Source of the DNA: Alphaproteobacteria bacterium
GTDB taxonomy: Bacteria > Pseudomonadota > Alphaproteobacteria > Rs-D84
Assembly (NCBI GenBank): GCA_017383325.1
Contig: JAFNYG010000068.1
Coordinates: 1 to 14,349 of the forward strand
Direction: 5' to 3'
DNA: 14,349 bases
The notes under the pieces were generated by a model. It was not told the DNA's origin. It saw nothing but the letters and a program-made list of their open reading frames with translations, and did no database searches. The position numbers were made by a program, and so were the translations under genes. Of this stretch, positions 8,458 through 14,345 are shown piece by piece (position 1 is the stretch's first letter; each line of letters begins with the position of its first letter).

Positions 8458-8463
8458 ACTATA
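8458..8463 (-). promoter_or_regulatory. Candidate -10 element for the Cys-rich secreted gene
   Basis: TATAGT on the - strand (five of six consensus bases), placed between the upstream terminator and the GTG start at 8413. The nearest -35-like TTGTTA (8484-8479) is 15 bases away, shorter than ideal. Weak evidence. Confidence 0.3.
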
Positions 8464-8482
8464 AAAATTCAATCGATTTAAC

Positions 8483-8516
8483 AAATAAAAATCCCCCGTT
8501 TGGGGGATTTTTATTT
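8483..8516 (-). terminator. Intrinsic terminator after the DsbA-like gene
   Basis: A perfect 15-bp stem, 8483-8497 with 8502-8516, five C:G pairs at its tip and A/T runs on both flanks. Read in the direction of transcription the loop is AAAC, identical to the terminator at 3754-3777. It lies 15 bases beyond the stop at 8532. Confidence 0.92.
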
Positions 8517-8531
8517 TATCGCAATCAAGAA

Positions 8532-9356
8532 TTATTTATCCAACGCCGCGTTGATTTGATCTGCTGGAATTGCGCCTGGGAACGCTTCTTCGCCGATAAT
8601 CAAGAATGGTGTTCCTGTGATTTCGAAACGATTTGCCAAATCGCGTACGTTTGCCAATTCGATTTCGACAACTTCACTGACCATATCTTCTTTCAACTGC
8701 TTTGTATCCAATCCTGCTTCTTCTGCGAATTTCATCAGGTTCTTTTCAATTGCTTCTGCCAATTTATTCTGATCCTGAATATTTTCGGATGGACGATATT
8801 CTTTGGTCATAACAATATCTGCAAATTTTGCTGCCTTGGCTGCATCCTGCATTTTGGCGGCAATCATTGCGCGTGCTGGACCTTCGCTCATTACGCCATG
8901 AATCGAGAAGTTCTTTAACACAACCTTAACATCATCACGTGCCTTTAACACACGATCCAATTCACCATGTACACGACGGCAATAACCACATGATGCCGCG
9001 GTCCAAACATAGATTGTCTTTTTCGCCTCTGGATTACCCAAAACTGGGGCATGTTCTGACATTTCGAACGCAGATTCACGAACCAGCTTGCGAATTGCCT
9101 TGTTTTTTTCTGCATTTTGCTGTGCCTGCATACCTTCGACCATTTCCTGAATAATTGCAGGATTGACCGATGTCAGATAATATGGCACATACAGACGGCA
9201 AACACTGCCTGCCATCATAACAATTGCGATTACTTTGATTGCTTTTTTAACCCAGATAACGCCCATTGATGGTTTTTTTGCATCATGTTTCAGCAACATA
9301 CCACCGAACATGTACAAAGCGATACCCAGAACCAGTACCAAAATTGTCCAAGTCAT
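8532..9356 (-). CDS. Membrane-anchored DsbA-like thiol:disulfide oxidoreductase
   Basis: A 274-residue thioredoxin-fold protein of the DsbA/Com1-like group, expected to make or rearrange disulfides in exported proteins. Two hydrophobic segments (about 3-22 and 38-60) flank a Lys-rich loop (KHDAKK, KKAIK). By the positive-inside rule the loop is cytoplasmic and the catalytic domain periplasmic. The active site is CGYC (Cys123, Cys126) after the strand TIYVWTAAS. The cis-proline loop is GTPFLIIG near the C-terminus. The helical insert between them (about 150-235) is normal for DsbA. Two N-terminal membrane segments instead of a cleavable signal are unusual. A strong AAGGAG lies 7 bases before the ATG, and a promoter-like pair is at 9415-9388. 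It is flanked by a terminator and then a Cys-rich exported protein, a likely type of substrate. Disulfide formation is family knowledge; the particular substrates are inferred. Confidence 0.9.
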   Translation of the reverse strand: MTWTILVLVLGIALYMFGGMLLKHDAKKPSMGVIWVKKAIKVIAIVMMAGSVCRLYVPYYLTSVNPAIIQEMVEGMQAQQNAEKNKAIRKLVRESAFEMSEHAPVLGNPEAKKTIYVWTAASCGYCRRVHGELDRVLKARDDVKVVLKNFSIHGVMSEGPARAMIAAKMQDAAKAAKFADIVMTKEYRPSENIQDQNKLAEAIEKNLMKFAEEAGLDTKQLKEDMVSEVVEIELANVRDLANRFEITGTPFLIIGEEAFPGAIPADQINAALDK

Positions 9357-9387
9357 GATTTTTCTCCTTCTTATGTTGAACGATTTT

Positions 9388-9415
9388 ACAATAGCAAATT
9401 TTTACCAAATCGCAA
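9388..9415 (-). promoter_or_regulatory. Candidate promoter of the DsbA-like gene
   Basis: On the - strand, TTGCGA (9415-9410) and TATTGT (9393-9388) lie 16 bases apart, with a short leader containing AAGGAG before the ATG at 9356. Each hexamer matches four of six consensus bases. Confidence 0.45.
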
Positions 9416-9433
9416 GGAATAAATATAGCAATT

Positions 9434-10084
9434 CTATATGTTTTTTAGCATAGTACGCATCGTCGGAACCTTGACCCCCTGCTGATTACAAACCGCCCCC
9501 AGGAAATCCAAAGTTATATTCAAATTCAGTGGCAATTTATACAGCCTGTCCACATACGGCGCGGCACATTTTTCACATACGGCCCGCCCGGTTCGTGGCG
9601 ACAAATATCCCAAACACTTATCCGCCCCACACCCAGAACACCGCGACAAATCCAACGCATACCCCAAATCACGCAACAGATTTATTTCCCACATTAAATA
9701 GGCACCCACCCCCCCATCGGCAACCTGATTCATAAATCCAATCGTCGCATCATACAACGCCACATACGGTTCCCGTTCGGGCAATAACAACGCCAATGTT
9801 TCAAATGCAGAATTCATACAAATCAACGCCCCAGGATTCATCATAATCTGTGCGGTCATATTTTTTTCAGATTCCCAATGCATCATCCCTAACTGGGAAT
9901 CTAATCGCGCATTCCATGACATCAACCCAACCTGACCGACCAGCGGACGATTTTTTTTTGCAACATTTGCCCCCCGCATCATCCCGACCATCATTCCAAA
10001 ATCGCGTGTAAACACCCGCGCAATTGCATCGCGTTCATTAAATGGGCGCAAAGAAATCAAAATTCCAACAGATTCCAGTTTCAT
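9434..10084 (-). CDS. recO: DNA repair protein RecO
   Basis: A 216-residue RecO. In the RecFOR pathway it helps load RecA onto SSB-coated single-stranded DNA at gaps. The N-terminus (GILISLRPFNERDAIARVFT) is the typical OB-fold start, with basic GMMRGA and KKNRP following. The middle is helical. The zinc-binding segment is at 149-173: Cys149-X2-Cys152, then Cys170-X2-Cys173 (CSGC, CEKC), with an extra Cys157. Length is slightly below the usual 230-250. The ATG at 10084 fits the family's start. A perfect TATAAT at 10099-10094 would place transcription start only a few bases before it, so the message may be almost leaderless; GGGGA lies 2 bases before the ATG. Located after the tRNA-Leu terminator and before the DsbA-like gene, all on the same strand. 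Confidence 0.93.
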   Translation of the reverse strand: MKLESVGILISLRPFNERDAIARVFTRDFGMMVGMMRGANVAKKNRPLVGQVGLMSWNARLDSQLGMMHWESEKNMTAQIMMNPGALICMNSAFETLALLLPEREPYVALYDATIGFMNQVADGGVGAYLMWEINLLRDLGYALDLSRCSGCGADKCLGYLSPRTGRAVCEKCAAPYVDRLYKLPLNLNITLDFLGAVCNQQGVKVPTMRTMLKNI

Positions 10085-10093
10085 TTCCCCGCA

Positions 10094-10122
10094 ATTATAT
10101 ACCAGTCAAATCAAACGACCAA
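10094..10122 (-). promoter_or_regulatory. Candidate recO promoter with consensus -10
   Basis: On the - strand, TTGGTC (10122-10117) and TATAAT (10099-10094) are 17 bases apart. The -10 is perfect, the -35 weak. The predicted start is about 10087, leaving only about three bases of leader before the recO ATG. Confidence 0.5.
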
Positions 10123-10125
10123 ACA

Positions 10126-10152
10126 AAAAATCCCCCAATCAGGGGGATTTTT
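10126..10152 (-). terminator. Intrinsic terminator after tRNA-Leu / rpmB
   Basis: An 11-bp stem, AAAAATCCCCC (10126-10136) with GGGGGATTTTT (10142-10152), closes a 5-base loop. It begins 7 bases after the tRNA CCA end on the - strand and has flanking T runs. The stem sequence matches the other two terminators in the window. Confidence 0.9.
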
Positions 10153-10159
10153 ATTTATC

Positions 10160-10244
10160 TGGTGGCCCTGGTCGGACTCGAACCGACACTCCTCGCGGAA
10201 CTTGATTTTGAGTCAAGCGCGTCTACCAATTCCGCCACGGGGCC
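10160..10244 (-). tRNA. tRNA-Leu (anticodon CAA)
   Basis: An 85-base class II tRNA with encoded CCA. Parts in order: acceptor GGCCCCG, a GCG/CGC D stem with the GG of the D loop, a CTTGA/TCAAG anticodon stem with loop CTCAAAA (anticodon CAA, reading UUG), a 13-base variable arm with a small TCC/GGA stem, T stem GTCGG/CCGAC with TTCGAGT loop, then CAGGGCC, A73 and CCA. The acceptor stem has one C6-A67 mismatch. It starts 21 bases after the rpmB stop on the same strand and is followed by a terminator, so the two are probably co-transcribed. Confidence 0.96.
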
Positions 10245-10265
10245 ATGATGCATCGAAAACCAGCC

Positions 10266-10634
10266 TTAGGCAGCTTTCTTTGCTTCAACCTTTTTTACCA
10301 AACGGGCACTGCGATTCGCCTTATGTACAGGTTTCTTAGCAGGTGCTGCTGGCTTACCATTTTTCTTTTCAATGGCCTTTTTAATCGCGGCCATATCGTC
10401 AGTCAAGCGTGATACAGGTTTCGCCATCACATACGCATCCAAACCACCATGCTTGGTCAATGTACGCAGACCAGCGGTCGAAATACGCAATGAAAAATCG
10501 CGTCCCAAAATATCACTGTGGAACTTTAAAACTTGCAAATTCGGCAAGAATGTACGCTTTGTACGACGATGAGAGTGGGAAACATTCATCCCTACTTCTG
10601 TTTTCTTACCTGTAACTTTACATACACGTGGCAT
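10266..10634 (-). CDS. rpmB: 50S ribosomal protein L28 with basic C-terminal tail
   Basis: Large-subunit ribosomal protein L28. The core is unmistakable: PRVCKVTGKK (2-11), NVSHSHRRTKRTFLPNLQ (17-34), GRDFSLRISTAGLRTL (44-59) and HGGLDAYV (62-69). At 122 residues it is longer than the E. coli protein (78). The excess is a Lys/Ala/Pro-rich tail from about 81 to 122 (KKNGKPAAPAKKP, ending VEAKKAA), probably disordered and rRNA-binding. The ATG at 10634 has AAGGTAGAG upstream. A promoter-like TTGACT lies at 10695-10690. tRNA-Leu follows 21 bases after the stop and likely shares the transcript. Confidence 0.96.
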   Translation of the reverse strand: MPRVCKVTGKKTEVGMNVSHSHRRTKRTFLPNLQVLKFHSDILGRDFSLRISTAGLRTLTKHGGLDAYVMAKPVSRLTDDMAAIKKAIEKKNGKPAAPAKKPVHKANRSARLVKKVEAKKAA

Positions 10635-10666
10635 AATACTCTACCTTTTAATTTATAGCGAACCCA

Positions 10667-10695
10667 AATTTATAATAAAAATTCAAAAAAGTCAA
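10667..10695 (-). promoter_or_regulatory. Candidate rpmB promoter
   Basis: On the - strand, TTGACT (10695-10690) matches five of six -35 bases. TAAATT (10672-10667) lies 17 bases further; an alternative -10, TATAAA (10674-10669), lies at 15 bases. The leader to the ATG would be about 25 bases. The surrounding 78-base gap is very A/T-rich, with no gene. Confidence 0.5.
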
Positions 10696-10712
10696 GTAAT
10701 GTTTTCATATTT

Positions 10713-12146
10713 TTATTCATTTACCATATGTCCACCCCCCAACAGGTCTGAAATCACCTTGGCTGGGGTAAATGTATTCAGCGATGTTTCCACAAAAACA
10801 GTATTCCACTTTGCCATTGCGCCGTTCCACAAACCTGGACGGTCCATGGCGCGCAACACTCGACCATTTTTCGATTTTTCACAGATAAATCCGGCATCTG
10901 CATCAACATATTTTGTCAGATCAAATTTATTTCCCTTGTAATCGCGCGTCATACAAATCAGGTCCACGGGGTTAAAAAATTCACCACTTTTTAGAATATC
11001 TATATTCTCTGGCGCGATCTGTCCAGGTTCGACAATCTGCAGGCTGCATACACCATCCGCCCCACGCACCCAGAATGGCCCACCACCTGGTTCACCTGTA
11101 TTTTTTATAATCCCGCACACACGCAATGGACGGTTTAATATCGCATACAAATCAGAATTTACATCCGCCACAATCCCCAAATTATTGTTAATAAAATCAA
11201 CAATCTGTTCTAAATCCGCCGTCCCTGAATCCAACGCGCACAGATATTCAAATATTTGCTTTTGAATCTGCATTGCCAACCCCGCCAGACGCTTTTTATT
11301 ATCAATCGTATCATGGCGTGCCCCATCTGGACAGACATTATCGATATTTTTGATAAAAATCAGATCCCCATCAATATCATTCAGATTTTCAATCAGCGCC
11401 CCATGTCCCGCAGGCCGAAACAATAACGCACCATCATCATCTCTGAATGGCGTATTATCTAAATTCACCGCGATTGTATCGGTTGACGCCTTTTGTGCAG
11501 ACCCAGAAATATTATATTTCACACCAAATTTAGCCTGGTATTCTGGCACAATCTGCGCCAATAAATCATCAACCCCTGCCATATGTTCTGGCGATACGGT
11601 AAAGTGAACATTAACATTGCCGTTCGTGACGGCATATTGCGCCCCTTCGACCAGATGTTCTGCCAATGCCGTCCGATTCGCATCTTTATACCTATGAAAC
11701 TTCAGCAGCGCCTTGGGCAACGCACCATAGTTCAGTCCACGTGGGGTTATCAGACACTCAATCACATCATGCGCGGTGGGATTTTCTGGCACACAGCGCT
11801 TCAAATCATCCCAAAATGCAAACTGTTCCAGATTATCCAATACAACCTGTGTTGTTTTATTCATCACCCCTGTTGATAAAAATTCGAACAAATCTTTGAA
11901 CATGCGGGTTGCAGCGCCTGATGCCGGCACAAATTTTACAATTTTATATTCATCCCTGTGCGCATCATAGTATTTGGCATATTCATCCCCCGGCATTACA
12001 TGCACCCCATCACCAATCACAGCCGGCCGCACGATATCAGAATACGGAAATCCGGCCACAAAATTCATCATCTGCTGATGCACCACGTCTATATTTAGTC
12101 CATGATTTTGAATTTGTCGAACATCATTTTGGGTAAATTGATACAT
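10713..12146 (-). CDS. DUF4301 family protein, UDP-sugar-pyrophosphorylase-like motifs
   Basis: A 477-residue cytoplasmic protein that I recognise as DUF4301, a family I know mainly from Bacteroidota; function uncharacterised. The start ATG 12146 (MYQFTQNDVRQIQNHGL) matches the family's beginning and has AAGGA 6 bases upstream; the frame is open 43 codons further, but that stretch lacks family features. Motifs: VPASGAATRMFK (73-84), ALPKALLKF (142-150), HFTVSPEHM (181-189), FRPAGHGALIENL (243-255), LIFIKNIDN (262-270), FFNPVDLI (390-397) and RPGLWNGAMAKWNTVF (436-451). The glycine-rich RM loop, PKALL, PxGHG and NIDN occur in the same order as in UTP--sugar-1-phosphate uridylyltransferases, so a nucleotidyltransferase role is inferred, not shown. 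There is no signal peptide. It is divergent from clpB, with a 141-base shared control region. Confidence 0.85.
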   Translation of the reverse strand: MYQFTQNDVRQIQNHGLNIDVVHQQMMNFVAGFPYSDIVRPAVIGDGVHVMPGDEYAKYYDAHRDEYKIVKFVPASGAATRMFKDLFEFLSTGVMNKTTQVVLDNLEQFAFWDDLKRCVPENPTAHDVIECLITPRGLNYGALPKALLKFHRYKDANRTALAEHLVEGAQYAVTNGNVNVHFTVSPEHMAGVDDLLAQIVPEYQAKFGVKYNISGSAQKASTDTIAVNLDNTPFRDDDGALLFRPAGHGALIENLNDIDGDLIFIKNIDNVCPDGARHDTIDNKKRLAGLAMQIQKQIFEYLCALDSGTADLEQIVDFINNNLGIVADVNSDLYAILNRPLRVCGIIKNTGEPGGGPFWVRGADGVCSLQIVEPGQIAPENIDILKSGEFFNPVDLICMTRDYKGNKFDLTKYVDADAGFICEKSKNGRVLRAMDRPGLWNGAMAKWNTVFVETSLNTFTPAKVISDLLGGGHMVNE

Positions 12147-12168
12147 ATTCCATCCTTTATATAATTTC

Positions 12169-12197
12169 AGTTTATCCGATAAATCCGTCCCCCGCAA
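12169..12197 (-). promoter_or_regulatory. Candidate promoter of the DUF4301 gene
   Basis: On the - strand, TTGCGG (12197-12192) and TAAACT (12174-12169) lie 17 bases apart, with a leader of about 16 bases to the ATG at 12146 that contains the AAGGA ribosome-binding site. Hexamer matches are partial. Confidence 0.35.
12171..12183. repeat. 13-bp inverted repeat over the DUF4301 -10 region
   Basis: TTTATC-C-GATAAA is a perfect 6-bp inverted repeat around one central base. It overlaps the candidate -10 of the DUF4301 gene. It could be a regulator site, but a 6-bp A/T-rich repeat is short enough to occur by chance. Confidence 0.4.
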
Positions 12198-12226
12198 GCA
12201 GACATTTTGGCATTCGTTCCTGTGCC

Positions 12227-12254
12227 TTGACAGCAAACTTTGTGGCACTATATA
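12227..12254 (+). promoter_or_regulatory. clpB promoter with consensus -35
   Basis: TTGACA at 12227-12232 is a perfect -35. TATATA at 12249-12254 lies 16 bases on (or at 12251-12256 with 18). Transcription would start near 12261, giving a leader of about 27 bases with AAGGAG at 12274-12279. The preceding C makes CTTGAC, which also resembles the -35 reported for alphaproteobacterial heat-shock (RpoH) promoters, so sigma assignment is open. Confidence 0.65.
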
Positions 12255-12260
12255 TAGTGC
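12245..12260. promoter_or_regulatory. Perfect 16-bp palindrome over the clpB -10, candidate operator
   Basis: GCACTATA followed by TATAGTGC is a perfect 16-bp dyad spanning the clpB -10 and ending at the predicted transcription start. A dimeric repressor bound here would block polymerase. The GCACT/AGTGC half-sites recall the CIRCE element bound by HrcA, but CIRCE has a 9-base spacer between longer half-sites, so this is not a canonical CIRCE. Confidence 0.6.
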
Positions 12261-12287
12261 AAAAGAAAACACCAAGGAGTCATAATT

Positions 12288-14345
12288 ATGAACCCAGACG
12301 ATTTACAAGAATCACCACAACAGGCGATTGAAAAATACACAACAGACTTTACCAAACTGGCCGCCGACGGCAAACTGGACCCGGTCATCGGCCGCGACGA
12401 AGAAATTCGCCGTTCTATCCAGGTATTAAGTCGCCGCACAAAAAACAACCCAGTACTAATCGGCAATCCCGGCGTTGGTAAAACCGCCATTGTCGAAGGC
12501 CTGGCGAATCGCATTATATCGGGCGACGTCCCAGAAAACCTGTTAAAAAAACAGTTGTTAAGCCTGGACATGGGCGCCCTGATGGCGGGCGCGTCATTCC
12601 GCGGTCAATTCGAAGGTCGTCTGAAGGCAATCCTGAAGGCCGTCAAAGAAGCCGACGGCAAAATCATCTTGTTTATTGACGAATTGCACACACTGGTCGG
12701 TGCCGGCAAAGGCGAAGGTTCTATGGATGCCGCCAATTTATTAAAACCCATGCTGGCACGTGGCGAATTGCACTGTCTGGGGGCAACGACCCTGGACGAA
12801 TATCGTCAATATATTGAAAAAGACCCCGCCCTGGCGCGCCGTTTTCAGCCTGTCTATGTTGACGAACCGACCGTCGATGACACAATTTCAATCCTGCGTG
12901 GTCTGAAAGAAAAATACGAAGGCCACCACGGTGTACGAATCGCGGACGCAGCATTGGTATCGGCTGTAAAATTATCGAATCGATACATAACCGACCGCTT
13001 TCTGCCAGACAAAGCCATTGACCTGATTGACGAAGCCGCCGCCCGTGTCCGAATCGAGGTTGCATCAAAACCCGATCGCCTGGACGAAGTCGATCGTCAT
13101 TTGATGCAGTTAAAAATTGAACAACAGGCATTAAAAAAAGAAAAAGACGAAGAATCAAAAAAGCGTTTAAAAGATTTAGAAAATATTATTGCCGGCGTTG
13201 AATCTGAATCCCGCGAACTGACCGCCCAATGGCAATCCGAACAGAAAAAGATGCACGCCCTGTCCGACGCGATGGCCGCCCTGGATTCTGCCAAGGCCGA
13301 AGTTGCCACCGCCATGCGCAACGGCGATTATGAAAAGGCATCCGCCCTGCAATACGGCAAAATCCCAGAACTGGAAGATCAAATTCGTAAAATGAATGAA
13401 AATGCACGCGAATACAAAACGGTATTACCAGAACATATTGCCGCCGTTGTCAGCAAATGGACCGGTGTTCCTGCCGATCGTCTGAACGCCGAAGAACAAT
13501 CAAAATTATTAAATATCGAAGACGAATTACGCAAACGCGTTGTCGGCCAAGACCACGCACTGGGGGTTGTTGCACGTGCAATACGCCGCAGTCGCGCCGG
13601 CCTGTCTGATCCGCGTCGCCCAATGGGCAGCTTTATGTTCCTGGGCCCCACCGGCGTCGGCAAGACCGAGGTCGCCAAATCACTGGCCGAATACCTGTTC
13701 AATGACGACACAGCCATGACACGCATTGACATGAGTGAATATATGGAACCACACTCGGTTTCCCGCCTGATTGGCAGCCCCCCGGGCTATGTCGGCTATG
13801 AACAAGGTGGCGTCTTGACCGAAAGCGTTCGCCGGCGCCCATACCAGGTATTGCTGTTCGACGAAATTGAAAAAGCCAACCCAGATGTATTCAACGTATT
13901 TCTGCAAATTCTGGATGACGGTCGCCTGACCGATGGCCAAGGACACGTTGTTAATTTTACCAACACCATTATAATAATGACCAGCAACCTGCCCGACATG
14001 GCGGCGGTAAAATCTAATTTCCGCCCAGAATTCGTTAATCGTATTGATGAAATCGTATTCTTTAATCCATTGGGCAAAGACGTCATGGCTGGAATTGTCA
14101 AAATTCAATTACGCGGATTGGAAAAACGTTTATCCGAACGCCACATTGAATTAAACATAACGGACAAAGCCATCAAATGGCTGGGCGACAATGGATACGA
14201 TGCCGCATTTGGGGCCCGCCCACTAAAACGCCTGATAACATCGGCGGTCGAAGACAAAATTGCAGATTTAATATTGACCGGCTCTATCGGCGAAGGCAGC
14301 ACAGTTTACATCGATGTTCACGGCAAAGATTTAACTGTAAAATAA
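12288..14345 (+). CDS. clpB: ClpB disaggregase lacking the N-terminal domain
   Basis: A 685-residue AAA+ ClpB/Hsp104-type chaperone, which threads aggregated proteins through its hexamer pore with DnaK. Usual length is about 860. NBD1 starts almost at once: [13 protein letters not shown] (30-42), Walker A GNPGVGKT (59-66), Walker B LFIDE (128-132), [10 protein letters not shown] (170-179). The full coiled-coil M domain follows (about 265-385, with [10 protein letters not shown]), separating ClpB from ClpA/ClpC. NBD2 has Walker A GPTGVGKT (453-460), pore loop GYVG (500-503), Walker B LLFDE (522-526) and FGARPLKR (641-648). The roughly 145-residue Clp N domain is absent; a stop codon at 12255-12257 in frame shows it is not hidden upstream. 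About 19 residues usually found between TSNL and FRPEF are missing. Pore loop 1 reads SFRG, not KYRG. The ribosome-binding site AAGGAG is 8 bases before the ATG. Confidence 0.95.
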   Translation: MNPDDLQESPQQAIEKYTTDFTKLAADGKLDPVIGRDEEIRRSIQVLSRRTKNNPVLIGNPGVGKTAIVEGLANRIISGDVPENLLKKQLLSLDMGALMAGASFRGQFEGRLKAILKAVKEADGKIILFIDELHTLVGAGKGEGSMDAANLLKPMLARGELHCLGATTLDEYRQYIEKDPALARRFQPVYVDEPTVDDTISILRGLKEKYEGHHGVRIADAALVSAVKLSNRYITDRFLPDKAIDLIDEAAARVRIEVASKPDRLDEVDRHLMQLKIEQQALKKEKDEESKKRLKDLENIIAGVESESRELTAQWQSEQKKMHALSDAMAALDSAKAEVATAMRNGDYEKASALQYGKIPELEDQIRKMNENAREYKTVLPEHIAAVVSKWTGVPADRLNAEEQSKLLNIEDELRKRVVGQDHALGVVARAIRRSRAGLSDPRRPMGSFMFLGPTGVGKTEVAKSLAEYLFNDDTAMTRIDMSEYMEPHSVSRLIGSPPGYVGYEQGGVLTESVRRRPYQVLLFDEIEKANPDVFNVFLQILDDGRLTDGQGHVVNFTNTIIIMTSNLPDMAAVKSNFRPEFVNRIDEIVFFNPLGKDVMAGIVKIQLRGLEKRLSERHIELNITDKAIKWLGDNGYDAAFGARPLKRLITSAVEDKIADLILTGSIGEGSTVYIDVHGKDLTVK

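Noticed and set aside
3754..10152. CRISPR or REP-type repeat array
   Set aside because: The three similar hairpins are kilobases apart, each sits just after a gene end and has T runs, so they are terminators and not an array.
10042..10248. 68-residue open frame on the + strand
   Set aside because: It runs across the recO 5' end, a terminator and the tRNA-Leu gene. Peptides of this kind (VALVGLEPTLLAELDFESSAS) are a well-known false call from reading antisense through a tRNA.
12245..12260. CIRCE element (HrcA site)
   Set aside because: CIRCE needs TTAGCACTC and GAGTGCTAA separated by 9 bases. Here only the GCACT/AGTGC core is present, with 6 bases between, so I call it a palindrome of unknown binder.
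12147..12275. 43-residue N-terminal extension of the DUF4301 protein
   Set aside because: It reads through the shared promoter region and palindrome; the ATG at 12146 has its own ribosome-binding site and starts at the family's normal N-terminus.
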